Positions 1 through 9,100 of a stretch of 41,488 bases of DNA are shown here, piece after piece. Source of the DNA: Castellaniella sp041675725 (GTDB taxonomy: Bacteria > Pseudomonadota > Gammaproteobacteria > Burkholderiales > Burkholderiaceae_B); the NCBI RefSeq assembly GCF_041675725.1, contig NZ_JBAYTI010000023.1, forward strand, positions 1 to 41,488, written 5' to 3'. The notes beneath the pieces were generated by a model. That model made no database searches, was not told the origin of the DNA, and saw nothing but the letters and a program-made list of their open reading frames with translations. The position numbers and the translations under genes were made by a program. Numbering within the stretch: position 1 is the first letter of the stretch; every line of letters starts with the position of its first letter.

Positions 1-698
1 GGTTGACGGCAACACCGATCCGGCGCGATGGTCGTCAACCCATATTGTTCATGCAGTGTGGACCGATCCGGCATATCGCTGCCAAACCGGCCAGTGCACC
101 ACAGATACTGGAGTGTGTGCCATGCTACCTGCCGGCGCGAACCGCATTTCCCGAAGACGCGGCCATCCAGGATATATTCCGCCAGCTTGCTAACGAGGTG
201 ACTCGTACCGCGTCGATTGCCGATGAAATCGCAGGCGCTTTTGCACAGGATAGCAAGGTGCTGGCCTTGTCCGAGCGGACTGAGCATCTTGACGCATTGC
301 ATGCTGCTCTGGTTGGGCGGGTGCAGCCTTTGTTCCTGCTGCATGGCCGTCAATCGAAGAAACAACGCGCCAGCGTGATCGCGGCCTTGAATGCATTGGA
401 TGCGGATGTACCGCGTGTGTTGCTGGCCAGTGGCAAGTTGGTTGGCGAAGGTTTCGACCATCCACCGCTCGACACACTGATGCTAACAATGCCGATTTCA
501 TGGAAAGGCACGCTGCAGCAGTATGCTGGTCGCTTGCACCGAGAGCAGGCGGGCAAGCAGCGCGTGCGTATCATCGACTTCATCGACACCGGGCACCCTT
601 CGCTGCTGCGCATGTGGGAACGGCGTCAGCGTGGTTACCAGGCAATGGGCTATCGGATAGTTGCAACGGAGGAATTGAATATGGAATTGCCTGCGTAG
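1..698 (+). CDS. SF2 helicase, C-terminal part (TOTE-conflict-system-like), cut by the window edge
   Basis: The reading frame is open from the first bases of the window, so the N-terminal part (nucleotide-binding motifs I and II) lies outside. The visible part begins with TATP, a helicase motif III. It continues into the second RecA-like domain, with LVGEGFDHPPLDTLMLTMP near residues 144-162 and QYAGRLHR (motif VI, arginine finger) near 172-179. The ending (PISWKGTLQQYAGRLHR, then an IDFID stretch and a RRQRGYQAMGY tail) is the pattern I associate with SF2 helicases of TOTE conflict systems, large defence proteins that join a primase-like domain, a helicase and often a nuclease. The helicase assignment is firm. 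The TOTE assignment is from memory of the family and needs the upstream sequence. The gene stops normally at TAG 696-698. Confidence 0.75.
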   Translation, partial: LTATPIRRDGRQPILFMQCGPIRHIAAKPASAPQILECVPCYLPARTAFPEDAAIQDIFRQLANEVTRTASIADEIAGAFAQDSKVLALSERTEHLDALHAALVGRVQPLFLLHGRQSKKQRASVIAALNALDADVPRVLLASGKLVGEGFDHPPLDTLMLTMPISWKGTLQQYAGRLHREQAGKQRVRIIDFIDTGHPSLLRMWERRQRGYQAMGYRIVATEELNMELPA

Positions 699-779
699 AG
701 CGAGTTTCTTGTTCTGGCAATGAATATGGGTAGCGCGCCGTTCGGATTGTTTGCGGCGACAGCGACGTTGCCAGGATGA

Positions 780-948
780 AATAGCTTCCGGCAACTGCCG
801 CAGGATCAGCAGCAAATCCTCATGGTGCGTCTCAGGGGATTGGCTCTGGAACAACGCCAGGCCGTCCTGGCGGAATGGGACGCGCGCTGTGACTCGGGTG
901 CTGTGCATAACACCATTGCCTACCTGTACGGTCTGATCAAGAATTTTC
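780..948 (+). pseudogene. fragment of a probable integrative-element replication/partition-type protein
   Basis: Between an in-frame TGA at 777-779 and about 948 the plus strand encodes a coherent peptide that includes LALEQRQAVLAEWDARC and AYLYGLIKNFR. This resembles the C-terminal tail of proteins found in integrative conjugative elements (the STY4528-like pathogenicity-island replication group). There is no start codon in a sensible place and the natural ending is missing. The similarity stops where the opposite strand begins to encode HsdM, so a recombination or deletion junction lies near 945. Identification is by recollection of the family only and is tentative. It could be any HTH-type protein with a similar tail. 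Confidence 0.35.
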
Positions 949-1122
949 GCCCGTCCATTCCGCATCGGCCTGACGCTTCTGGTCCAGTTCGTCGAGCCGT
1001 TTCATGAACAGCAGGTAGGTGATCTGCTCGATGGCGGTGAGCGGATTGCTGATGCCGCCACTCCAGAATTTGTCCCAGAGGCGTTTGATGGCGCTTTGCA
1101 GTTCAGGGTTGTTTTGCAGCAT
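937..1122 (-). pseudogene. hsdM: hsdM N-terminal remnant of a second type I restriction-modification system
   Basis: Reading leftward from ATG 1122, the first 59 codons encode the conserved N-terminal domain of a type I DNA methyltransferase subunit, with LWDKFWSGGISNPLTAIEQI and YLLFMKRLDELDQKR. After WTGE the similarity ends, and a stop follows two codons later at 937-939. A complete HsdM is about 500 residues and needs the DPACGSG and NPPY motifs, which are absent here, so this piece cannot methylate DNA. It is a different subfamily from the intact HsdM at 11.6-13.2 kb, whose N-terminus is unrelated in sequence. It follows dinD by 17 bp on the same strand, an arrangement I recall from type I loci. 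Confidence 0.85.
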
Positions 1123-1139
1123 GGTGTTTGGCTCTCGAT

Positions 1140-2009
1140 TCAGTCTGTGTCTTGCTGCTTTGGGGCAGGAAGTTTCCCGGCCTGTTTGACGAGCTTCTTT
1201 TCTTCGGTCTTGACGCGACGCTCCAGCTTCTTGATGTCTTCTTCTGCGGGAAGCCGCTCAGGCTGGATGCCGCGCTGCCCGAGCATGTCACGCACGCTGC
1301 GGTTGTTCTGCTCGTGCTCGCGGGTGATCGAGGTTTCGCCATGCAGCCGTTCCTGCGTGACGTTGTGGTTGGTCATTTCGGTGGCAAGGTTCTTGGCCGC
1401 TATGGTCAGCGTGGGCAGAAAGTCGGCCAGCGGACGGGTCTGGGTGATGCCATAGCGGTCTTTCATCATCTGGGTAGTGTGGCCGCCGAACAGCGCGGCA
1501 TCGCCCTTGGAGCGGATGCGCCCAAAGCCCTTGTCGTCCACGCCGTGCTCGTAGAGGTTCTGCGACAGGGTCTTTTCCGACTCCCGCAGGCGGTCGCGCG
1601 CATCCAGCCGGGCCCGCAGGCGCATGCGATCTTCGATCAGTTCCTGCTTGCGGGTCTGGATGGCGAAGTAGCTCTGGGCGAAGGCGATGGCCTGCTTGCG
1701 CGGGTCGCCGTTCTGGGCGACGAGGTAGCAGGCATAGCGGGTGAGCATGAAGTCTTCGACTGGGCGGTCAGCGCCACTGCCGATCCCGACCATTTTCGTG
1801 ACGCCACGAAAATGGTCAGTCTCGTCGTAACCCGTTGTTTTACAAGACTCAATGGCTCGACCAATAGCGGTCTTGAAGTTCTCCCAGCGGGCATAACCGA
1901 GGGGTTCCATCAGGTCACGGGCGAACCAGAACTCCACACCTTCTTCGGGGATGGTGTGGCTCAAACCATCGAAATGGCTTTTCAGCAGTTGGATGTCATG
2001 GGATTCCAT
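1140..2009 (-). CDS. dinD: DNA damage-inducible protein D (DinD)
   Basis: The 289-residue product matches the DinD family throughout: an N-terminal BRO-N-like region (EFWFARDLMEPLGYARWENF, residues about 27-46), then DHFRGVTKMVGIGSGA and FMLTRYACYLVAQNGDPRKQ, then a central KGFGRIRSKGDAALFGG segment and a charged, probably coiled C-terminal tail. In E. coli DinD is SOS-induced and reported to inhibit RecA. Copies also occur inside restriction-modification loci, as here next to an hsdM remnant. I saw no LexA-type CTGT-N8-ACAG box upstream, so SOS control is not supported by the sequence. Translation starts at ATG 2009. The gene is complete, with no frameshift or internal stop. Confidence 0.9.
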   Translation of the reverse strand: MESHDIQLLKSHFDGLSHTIPEEGVEFWFARDLMEPLGYARWENFKTAIGRAIESCKTTGYDETDHFRGVTKMVGIGSGADRPVEDFMLTRYACYLVAQNGDPRKQAIAFAQSYFAIQTRKQELIEDRMRLRARLDARDRLRESEKTLSQNLYEHGVDDKGFGRIRSKGDAALFGGHTTQMMKDRYGITQTRPLADFLPTLTIAAKNLATEMTNHNVTQERLHGETSITREHEQNNRSVRDMLGQRGIQPERLPAEEDIKKLERRVKTEEKKLVKQAGKLPAPKQQDTD

Positions 2010-2065
2010 TCGGCTTCTCCGAGCGTCGGGTCTTTGACGTTCCAGCCCGATAAAGCAACTTATCT

Positions 2066-2216
2066 GTTTGACAATTGCATCATTATATGATACTTATCGT
2101 AACCAAAAATATCTCAACGATGGATGGCGGCACCCCTTTGCTGCAAAAGGGATAAAGGCAAGGAAATGGTGTTCAAGGGACAACGGTCCTACCCGGAAAA
2201 GGAAAAGACCACCATC
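2066..2216 (+). repeat. diverged direct repeat, left copy
   Basis: This stretch aligns, in the same orientation, with 13,675-13,800. Shared landmarks are ACAATT..ATCA..TGATA, TATCGT/CATCGT, and then a better conserved 55-bp block (2158-2213) about 80% identical by eye. Both copies encode a similar peptide in one plus frame, with KGQR-x-YP-x-KE. No start codon or known domain supports a gene. The IS66 left end begins 10 bp after this copy. It may be a mobile-element end or a duplicated flank. Confidence 0.5.
2082..2087 (-). promoter_or_regulatory. candidate -10 element upstream of dinD
   Basis: The minus strand reads a perfect TATAAT here, 73 bp upstream of the dinD start. No convincing -35 hexamer lies 16-18 bp before it, so this is a weak call. 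The site is inside the diverged repeat shared with the 13.7-kb region, which has its own TATAAT on the minus strand at 13,683-13,688. Confidence 0.35.
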
Positions 2217-2226
2217 ACGCCAAACC

Positions 2227-2246
2227 GTAAGCGGTGCACTTATCTC
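2227..2246 (+). repeat. IS66 terminal inverted repeat, left (tnpC side)
   Basis: It starts GTAAGCGGTGCACTT. It matches the reverse complement of the right end at 16 of 20 positions, including the first nine bases. GTAAGCGG ends are typical of the IS66 family. Confidence 0.85.
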
Positions 2247-2247
2247 A

Positions 2248-4017
2248 TTATTCACAGGCAGCCAGATTCATGGCTAAATCCTGGTCATGGGTATTCCACG
2301 GCAACAGCGCCTCAATCTCGTCCACCGTCTGGGCCATCGGCAGGCGCTCCAGCACGAAGCGCAGCCACGCATAGGGCTCGCGCCCATTGGCCTTGGCCGT
2401 CTCCAGCAGCGAGTACAGCACGGCACTGGCGTGCGCGCCCGCAGGGGTGGCACTAAAGAGCCAATTCTTGCGACCCACCACGAAGGGCCTGATGGCATTC
2501 TCGGCCACGTTGTTGTCGATGCTCAGGTCGCCGCGCTCGGTGTAACGCACAAGTCTGGGCCAAATCTTATGCAGGTACCCGAGCGCCTTACCCAGCTTGC
2601 TCTTGGGCGCGACCGCCGGCGCGGTCTCGTCCAGCCACGCGCGCAGCGTGTGCAATGCCGGCAGGCTGTAGGCCTGGCGGCCCGCCAAGCGTTGATCATC
2701 GCTGGCCTCTTTCAGGCGCGCCTCGATGCGATACAGCTGGCCGATCAGATCCAGCGCATAATCGGCCCGCGCGCTCTTGCCTTTGGCATTGGCCCGCTTG
2801 GCTTCTACGAACTTACGCCGTGCGTGGGCCATGCACGCCAGGTGCTCCACGCCCGGTGTGCGGGCCAGCGCCGCATAGCCTTCGTAGCCATCGGTCATCA
2901 GGTACCCGCGCCAGCCCTCGAGCAGGCGCACTGGTACCTGCCCCGAGCGGTTGGGGTCGTAATCGAACAGCACCACGGGCTTGCCTGGCGGCCCACCGCA
3001 TTGCACCCACATATAGCTTTTGCTGTTCGGACTTCTGCCCGGCTCCTTCAACACCTGAACCGGGGTCTCGTCCATGTGAATGAGAGGAGCCTCCAGCAAG
3101 GCGTCGCGCGCCAGGTTATGCAGCGGCTGCAGGGCTTGGGCCAGCTTGATCATGGCGCGCGCCATGCTCTGGCGGGTGACCTGGATGTGGTGACGGGCAA
3201 GGACCTTTTCAAAGCGTGCCAGCGGCAGCCCATCGACGTACTTGGTGACGGCTATCATGGCAAGGATGCCGGGCCCGAAGTTGCTGCGTGGCAGCACCTG
3301 GGCGGGCGCGGGCTGCTGCACCGGAGCCTGGTCCCCCTTGGGGCAGGCGTAGCGTGGGCGCACCATGCGCAGCACCCGGATTTGCATGGGGATGATGTCC
3401 AGCTGCTCGCTGACGTCTTCGCCGATGCGCACCAGCGCGGTGCCGCAGGGGCACTGGCGTTGGTCTTCTGGCACATCGATGACGAGCTCCACGCGTGACA
3501 GCTCGGGGGGCAGGGCCCGGCGGTGGCCGCGCTGCGGCTTGGCTGCGTTGGCAGTGGCAGCAGGCGTCGCCCCCTCATCAGGATCGTTGGCACCGCCCGC
3601 CTGATCGGCCTCGTCGGCTAGGCGCTCGACTTCGTTGAAGAGTTCACCCTGGCGCGATTCGCTGCTGGGGCCGAATTGTTTGTGACGGGCCAGGCGCCAT
3701 TGTTCAAGGATCTGCTGGACCTTCTCGGCCACCCCGGCGGCGATCCCGCGCTGCAGGTCGTGGGCGAACTGTTCGGCAAGCCCCTGGCGGATCTGCTCGG
3801 TGAGTTGTGCCGTCACCTGTTCGGTGATCCGATGCGTGACGCGCTCTGTGACTTGCCGCTCGATCGTCGGAGTGATCTGCGCGATGGCGCGGCTGCGCTC
3901 GGTGGCAAGTAGCGCCTACAGCTCTTCGATTGACTGGGGCAGCACCAGCGCCCAGGCACGGTGGCCAGGGGTTTCTTGGGCTGATGACGGGGGGGTGGCT
4001 GCATGGCTTGAGGGCAT
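2248..4017 (-). pseudogene. tnpC: IS66 transposase TnpC with an in-frame amber codon
   Basis: The frame starting at ATG 4017 encodes 33 residues (including ALVLPQSIEEL), meets TAG at 3918-3916 in place of the expected glutamine codon CAG, and then continues open to 2248. The remainder is a full DDE transposase: a zinc-finger-like region with CPCGTAL, then IHMDETPVQV (first Asp), LMTDGYEGYAAL (second Asp) and DNNVAENAIRPFVVGRKNW (Glu). If translation restarts at GTG 3816 a 522-residue protein would result, lacking the N-terminal coiled region; whether that is active is unknown. The tnpB stop lies 20 bp upstream of the original start. Confidence 0.85.
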
Positions 4018-4037
4018 GCAGAATTATACCAAAGAAT

Positions 4038-4397
4038 TTATGTAACTGATTGATAATGAAGCGATTTATGAGGCTTGTTGGCCCACAGATCGAAGCCCTC
4101 CAGAAGCCACTCGAGCTCCCTGGTGGTGATCTGGCACGTCGCCCCTGCGCTGGTCTGCCTGGGCCAGGCAAAGCGCTCGGCCTCCAGGCGCTTTTGCCAC
4201 AGGCAAAAGCCATTGCGGTGCCAGTACAGGGCCTTGATGCCGGTGCGCCTGCGATTGACGAACACAAACAGCGCATCGCCAAACGGATCCATCATGAGCT
4301 CTTCTTGTACGATGGCCGACAGGCCATTGATCTGGCGCCGGAAATCCACCGGCTCGCAGTGCAGGTACACCGCACCGATGCGGCTGCCCGGGTGCAT
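4038..4397 (-). CDS. tnpB: IS66 accessory protein TnpB
   Basis: The 119-residue protein has the IS66 Orf2 hallmarks: GAVYLHCEPVDFRRQINGL at residues 8-26, MDPFGDALFVFVNRRRTGIK at 36-55 and LYWHRNGFCLWQKRLEAERF at 57-76. Its molecular role is not settled, although IS66 elements need it for transposition. The start ATG (4397-4395) overlaps the tnpA stop in the sequence TGATG, so the two are probably translationally coupled. A longer open frame runs upstream through tnpA, but that part is out of frame with tnpA and has no family similarity. Confidence 0.9.
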   Translation of the reverse strand: MHPGSRIGAVYLHCEPVDFRRQINGLSAIVQEELMMDPFGDALFVFVNRRRTGIKALYWHRNGFCLWQKRLEAERFAWPRQTSAGATCQITTRELEWLLEGFDLWANKPHKSLHYQSVT

Positions 4398-4765
4398 CAG
4401 CGGCTCCTCGCACTCAACGCCGCTGCGGTGGCCGCAAGCCAGCATGGATCGGGCAAGGCCGCCATCTCCAGACACAGGCCTGGCCCCACAACCAGCGTGC
4501 AAGGCAAGCTGCTGCCCATCTGTGTGGGCGCCTCGCGCACCACCTGAACGGTGGCAAACCGTGGCCTGGGCTCTGACACGACCGCCATCGCTGTGCGCTG
4601 CGCCTCGCGCTTGATGCGTTTGCGCCAGAAATACAGGTTTGAGGCCGCAATGCCCTCGCGCTCGGCATACGCCTTGGTGGTTGCCCCCTCGCGTTCGATT
4701 GCCGCCAGGTGCGCTCGCCAATAGGCCTCGTCCTTACGTGTTTCCATGTGCCATGCTCCGGTCAA
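4397..4765 (-). CDS. tnpA: IS66 accessory protein TnpA
   Basis: This small protein (122 residues, or 116 from the second ATG at 4747) has the helix-turn-helix-like N-terminus of IS66 Orf1: RKDEAYWRAHLAAIEREGAT, then KAYAEREGIAASNLYFWRKR at about residues 31-50. That pattern is shared with DNA-binding transposase helpers. The second methionine gives the usual family start, METRKDEAYW. The gene lies just inside the right inverted repeat and heads the tnpA-tnpB-tnpC unit. It appears intact. Confidence 0.85.
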   Translation of the reverse strand: MTGAWHMETRKDEAYWRAHLAAIEREGATTKAYAEREGIAASNLYFWRKRIKREAQRTAMAVVSEPRPRFATVQVVREAPTQMGSSLPCTLVVGPGLCLEMAALPDPCWLAATAAALSARSR

Positions 4766-4812
4766 TATTCACGGCGCACGGCATGACAGCCTCAGATCAT
4801 CGCCACAATTAT

Positions 4813-4832
4813 GTGAGAAATGGACCGCTTAC
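4813..4832 (-). repeat. IS66 terminal inverted repeat, right (tnpA side)
   Basis: On the minus strand it reads GTAAGCGGTCCATTTCTCAC, the partner of the left end at 2227-2246. Bases outside it do not repeat those outside the left end. Confidence 0.85.
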
Positions 4833-4995
4833 GTATGAGGTGCTGATGGGGTGGAAAGCGCCGGCGGCGGGTGGCCCTGATAAAGCTCAGCTCAATAGCA
4901 GCCAGCGATTGAGTGACCAACACGCCCGGCAGCAGATCAGCCATGAACTCGGGCATGAAAGGTTGAAAGTGACGTCGATCTATCTGGGGGCCTGA
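4833..4995 (+). pseudogene. C-terminal fragment of a tyrosine recombinase/integrase
   Basis: Immediately outside the IS66 right end the plus strand encodes about 54 residues ending at TGA 4993-4995. They include EVLMGWKAPAAGGP and ISHELGHERLKVTSIYLGA. The ISHELGHxRxxxTxxYLG pattern is the end of the catalytic domain of tyrosine recombinases (the second active-site His/Arg box region and the nucleophilic Tyr), here of the Integrase_1-like type. The rest of the gene is missing on both sides of the IS, so a deletion accompanied or followed insertion. This is a different integrase family from the P4-type remnant at 13.8-14.5 kb. Confidence 0.75.
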
Positions 4996-4998
4996 GGC

Positions 4999-6042
4999 TT
5001 ATCCGTCATCTCTGGTGTTTGACTCACCGGCCGCCAGTTTTTTTACTGCTTTGTCGAAATCGCTTTCAAACAGGCGATCCTGCACAATTCTGTACTTTTC
5101 AAATTCGCTTTCCGCATGTGTCTGGGCAAGTTTTGCAGAAATCTTGCCGCTGTTCTGTAGCAATTCCCGTTCATCAAATTCGAGGAAAGCGTCCAGCCGC
5201 TTGGACCAGTCTTCCATGCTCATTGGAATCTTGCGGCGCGCCCGATCCTCGGCCAGTTCCAGATAGGCGTTGACGATGCGGCCCAATGAATCCAGCTCGT
5301 CCTTGGTCAAGTAGTTCTTGGCCACGGCCACATCGGTTTTCAATATCTTGCCTTCGGGCGCGCTCGCCCAGGACGTCAGTCCCATATGTGGCTTGCTGCT
5401 ATCGGCCCGCTTGCGGATCAACTCTGCAGCGGTATGGCCGTGGATGGCGTAATGCAGTTTGTTCTGTACTTTGGCGAAGAAGGCCTTGGTGGTCGGCGCG
5501 TCCTTGTTGTAGTCCACGCTGGTGGCATAGATGTCGGTGATCTTCTGGTAGAAGCGTCGCTCGCTGAGACGGATCTCGCGGATTTCCGCCAGCAGCCGCT
5601 CGAAGTAGTCCTCGCCCAGGAAACTGCCGTTTTCCATGCGCTGACGATCCAGCACATAGCCCTTAATAGCGAACTCACGCAGGACGCCGGTCGCCCACTG
5701 CCGGAACTGCGTTGCGCGTAGGGAGTTGACCCGGTAGCCGACGGAAATGATGGCGTCTAGGTTATAGAAGTCCACTGCCCGGGACACCTCCCGCTGGCCC
5801 TCCTGCTGAACTATCCGGAATTTCCGGATAGTTGCCTCAGGCGCGAGTTCCTGGCTGGCAAAGATGTTCTTCAGGTGCTCGCTGACGGTGCGTACATCCA
5901 CCCCGAACAGTTCGGCCATCAGCTTCTGCGACAGCCACAGGGTTTCGTCCTCGTAGCGAGCTTCGATACTCTGCTCGCCGGCCTGGCCAGTGAAGATCAG
6001 GAACTCGGCTGTGCTGTTACGGATCAATTTTTTGCCATTCAT
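4999..6042 (-). CDS. RhuM-family protein at the end of the hsd operon
   Basis: The 347-residue product belongs to the virulence RhuM family. It has IEARYEDETLWLSQKLMAEL, then VDVRTVSEHLKNIF (HTH-like), then VDFYNLDAIISVGYRVNS and FRQWATGVLREFAIKGYVLD, and a C-terminal helical half. RhuM is named from a Salmonella island gene and its biochemical role is unknown. Homologues are frequent as cargo between type I restriction genes, exactly the position here (70 bp after hsdR). I chose ATG 6042 because GGAG lies 8 bp upstream; an upstream ATG at 6081 would add 13 unconserved residues. It is complete. Confidence 0.85.
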   Translation of the reverse strand: MNGKKLIRNSTAEFLIFTGQAGEQSIEARYEDETLWLSQKLMAELFGVDVRTVSEHLKNIFASQELAPEATIRKFRIVQQEGQREVSRAVDFYNLDAIISVGYRVNSLRATQFRQWATGVLREFAIKGYVLDRQRMENGSFLGEDYFERLLAEIREIRLSERRFYQKITDIYATSVDYNKDAPTTKAFFAKVQNKLHYAIHGHTAAELIRKRADSSKPHMGLTSWASAPEGKILKTDVAVAKNYLTKDELDSLGRIVNAYLELAEDRARRKIPMSMEDWSKRLDAFLEFDERELLQNSGKISAKLAQTHAESEFEKYRIVQDRLFESDFDKAVKKLAAGESNTRDDG

Positions 6043-6112
6043 ACCGAGTATCTCCACGTGGTCCGTATGTCGACCAAGCACGCTTTAACACCAGTGCGAT
6101 AACTCTGGCCGG

Positions 6113-9100
6113 TCAAACATGCCCACCTACGCCTTTGAATTTTTCGACGAACGCGGCGATCTTCTGGAAGACGCTTTGCTTCTTTGTCAGGTACTCCGGA
6201 TTGAGCGGGCTCATCTTGGGCAAGAGGGCATTGAGTTCGGTGCCGTTCTCGCTGGCGAATTCACGTCTCAGTGAGCTGCTGATGTACCGTCTGGCCGCCT
6301 CTGCATTCAGCGCCTCATCGTTGATCAACTCCTGAGCCTCGCGCTGCTGCTCGGCCTGGGCAAAGCTGAAGAATGCCTCGATCACGCTGGCCTTGTCGCC
6401 CAGCCCATCCAGGTCGGTCTGGTTGATGAAGTCCACTACAAGGCTTTCCTTGGCCCGATTACCCAGGCTGGCCCGGATCACCCGACGCACATCCTCGATC
6501 AGAGCCACCTTGTCTTTGGTCTTTTTGTTCTTCTCGAAGATCAATTCCAGGATGTAGTCCAGGTTTATTTCCTGCGACTTGAGCAGATCTACCTCGAACA
6601 CCACATCATCCCAGTCGATGCTGGATTTTTCTTTTTCCGCTGAGGCTTTCTCCCTGCGCAGCCAGTCGCGGATGTCGTTGTAGGTGGAGCGGTAATCCTG
6701 GATTTTCCGATCGGCGGGAATGTGGATCTCCTGCAATACGGCCAAATCTTCGTCGCTCAGGTAACGTTCCGCCTTGAAGTCCTCCACCGCCTGCGGGTCG
6801 CTCGTATCAATGTCCTGCAAGGCTTTCAGGCTGGCGAATTCATCGTAGTTTTGCAGCACGTTTTCCACACGCAGGTATTCGCCGAACAGTTTGGCAAAGG
6901 CCTTTTTGTCGGATTCCTTGACGATGTTCGCCAGATCGGGAAAGCGCTGCTCCAACTCGTTCACCACATCCTTGAAGCCACGTCGCGCCTCGCCTGTGAC
7001 GACATCGGTGAAGCCTTCCATGTACTCGGCATAGCTTTTCTCCAGCACCACGTTCCGGGTGTTCTTGTCACCGAACAGGGTGATAGCAGCAACGGTCGGC
7101 TGTTCCAGATCGCGGAAGGTGACGACATTGCCGAAGGTCTTGGTAGCGTCAAAAATGCGGTTGGTGCGCGAATAGGCCTGGATCAGGCCGTGGTAGCGCA
7201 GGTTCTTGTCCACGAACAAGGTATTCAGCGTGGGCGCATCGAAGCCGGTCAGAAACATCCCGACCACGATCAGCAAATCGACATCCTGCTCTTTGACTCT
7301 CTTGGCCAGGTCGCGGTAGTAATTCTGGAAGCCCTTGCTGTCCACGCTGAAGCTGGTCTTGAACAGCACGTTGTAATCAGCAACGGCCGCGCTCAGGAAT
7401 TCCTTGGCGCTGCTGTCCATGGCCGAGACTTCAAAACCTTCGTCCGCAATGTCACCCACCGCGTCCTGCTCCTCGTTGGCGGCGTACGAGAAGATGGTGG
7501 CAACCCTCAAAGGCTTGTCACTGTCCTTCTGCAGGGTCTTGAAGGCTTGGTAGTAGAGCTTGGCCGCATCCACGCTGCTCACGGCAAACATGGCATTGAA
7601 GCCCTTGGCACCCGCTTGCAGGCGGTGGGTTTTCTGCCGGAAGTTGTTCAGGATGTACTGGGTGATTTCGCGGATGCGATCCGGGTGCAGCAAGGCCTGC
7701 CGGTTTTCCGCTGCGCTGAGCTTCTTTTCGTCCTGTTCGCTTTCGATGGCTTTGAACTGCGGACGTACATCGTTGTAGTCCACTTTGAACTTGAGCACCT
7801 TTTCGTCGCGGATGGCATCGGTGATGACGTAGGAGTGCAGTTCCCGACCGAACACGCTGGCGGTGGTGTCCGCACCCAGCGCGTTTTGCGGGAAGATCGG
7901 CGTACCGGTAAAACCGAACTGGTAGAACCTCTTGAACTTCTTCTTTAGATTCTTCTGCGCCTCGCCAAATTGGCTACGGTGGCACTCGTCGAAGATGAAG
8001 ACCACCTGCTTGCCGTAGATCGGCAGGTCGTTTTCGCTCTTCATTAGGTTATTGAGCTTCTGGATGGTCGTGACAATGATCTTGTTGTCGTCCTTGTCCA
8101 GGTTGCGCTTCAGGCCCGCCGTGCTGTCCGAGCCGTTCACGCTGTCGGGTGAAAAGCGCTGGTATTCCTTCATGGTCTGGTAATCCAGATCCTTGCGATC
8201 AACCACGAAGAACGCCTTATCGATAAACTCCAGCTCCGTCGCCAGACGCGCAGCCTTGAAGCTGGTCAGGGTCTTGCCCGATCCCGTTGTATGCCAGACG
8301 TAGCCGCTGCCCTCGGTGCTGCTCCAGTGCTTAGCCTGATAGGCACTCTTGATTTTCCACAAGATGCGCTCAGTCGCGGCAATCTGGTAGGGGCGCATCA
8401 CCAGAAGAGTATTGCCGACGTCGAATACCGAGTAGGTCAGCAGTACATTGAGCAAGGTGTGTTTCTGGAAGAAAGTCGCGGTGAAGTCCTTCAAGTCTTT
8501 GATCGGGCTGTTGTCAGCCTGCGCCCAATTCATGGTGAAGTCGAAGCTGTTCTTATTGCGCTGCGTGGTGTTGGCGAAGTAGCGCGTGTCGGTGCCATTG
8601 GAGATGACGAACAGCTGCAAATACCTGAACAGGGAATGCTCGCTGTTGAAGCTCTCCTTGCTGTAGCGATGCACCTGGTTGAAGGCCTCGCGGATGGCCA
8701 CGCCGCGCTTTTTCAGCTCCACTTGCACCAGCGGCAGGCCGTTGACCAGCACGGTTATGTCATAGCGGTTAGCATGGCTGCCGGTTTGCTCGAACTGCTT
8801 GATCACCTGCACCTTGTTGCGGGCGATGTTCTTCTTGTCGAGCAGGTAGATGTTCTGGATGCGGCCATCATCGAACACGAAGTCATGGATGTAATCATCA
8901 TGAATCTTGCGGGTTTTCTCGACGATGCCATCGCTGGGCTTGTCCAGCCAAGTTTCTACGAAGCGCGCCCATTCGCCGTCCGAGAATTGGACGCTGTTCA
9001 GGGTTTGCAATTGCTCACGGACATTGGCCAGCAAATCTAGCAGTGTTCTCAGTCCGGGTAGGTATTCATATCCTTGGTTGGCCAGGTCCTGGATGAACTC

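Larger units (their letters stand above)
2227..4832 (-). mobile_element. IS66-family insertion sequence (2606 bp)
   Basis: The element is bounded by imperfect terminal inverted repeats that begin GTAAGCGGT, and carries the classic IS66 trio tnpA-tnpB-tnpC on the minus strand. IS66 elements normally duplicate 8 bp of target. Here the 8 bp on the left (GCCAAACC) and right (GTATGAGG) differ, so the element has probably caused or suffered a neighbouring deletion. To its right lies the tail of an integrase gene whose front is nowhere nearby. tnpC carries an amber codon, so the copy may no longer move by itself. Confidence 0.9.

Noticed and set aside
2010..2100. A LexA box for dinD
   Set aside because: No CTG-N10-CAG spacing was found upstream of the gene on either strand, so SOS control is not claimed.
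2287..3498. A 403-codon plus-strand open frame across the IS66 transposase gene
   Set aside because: It lies antisense to tnpC and shows no family motif. tnpC on the other strand has all IS66 transposase motifs.
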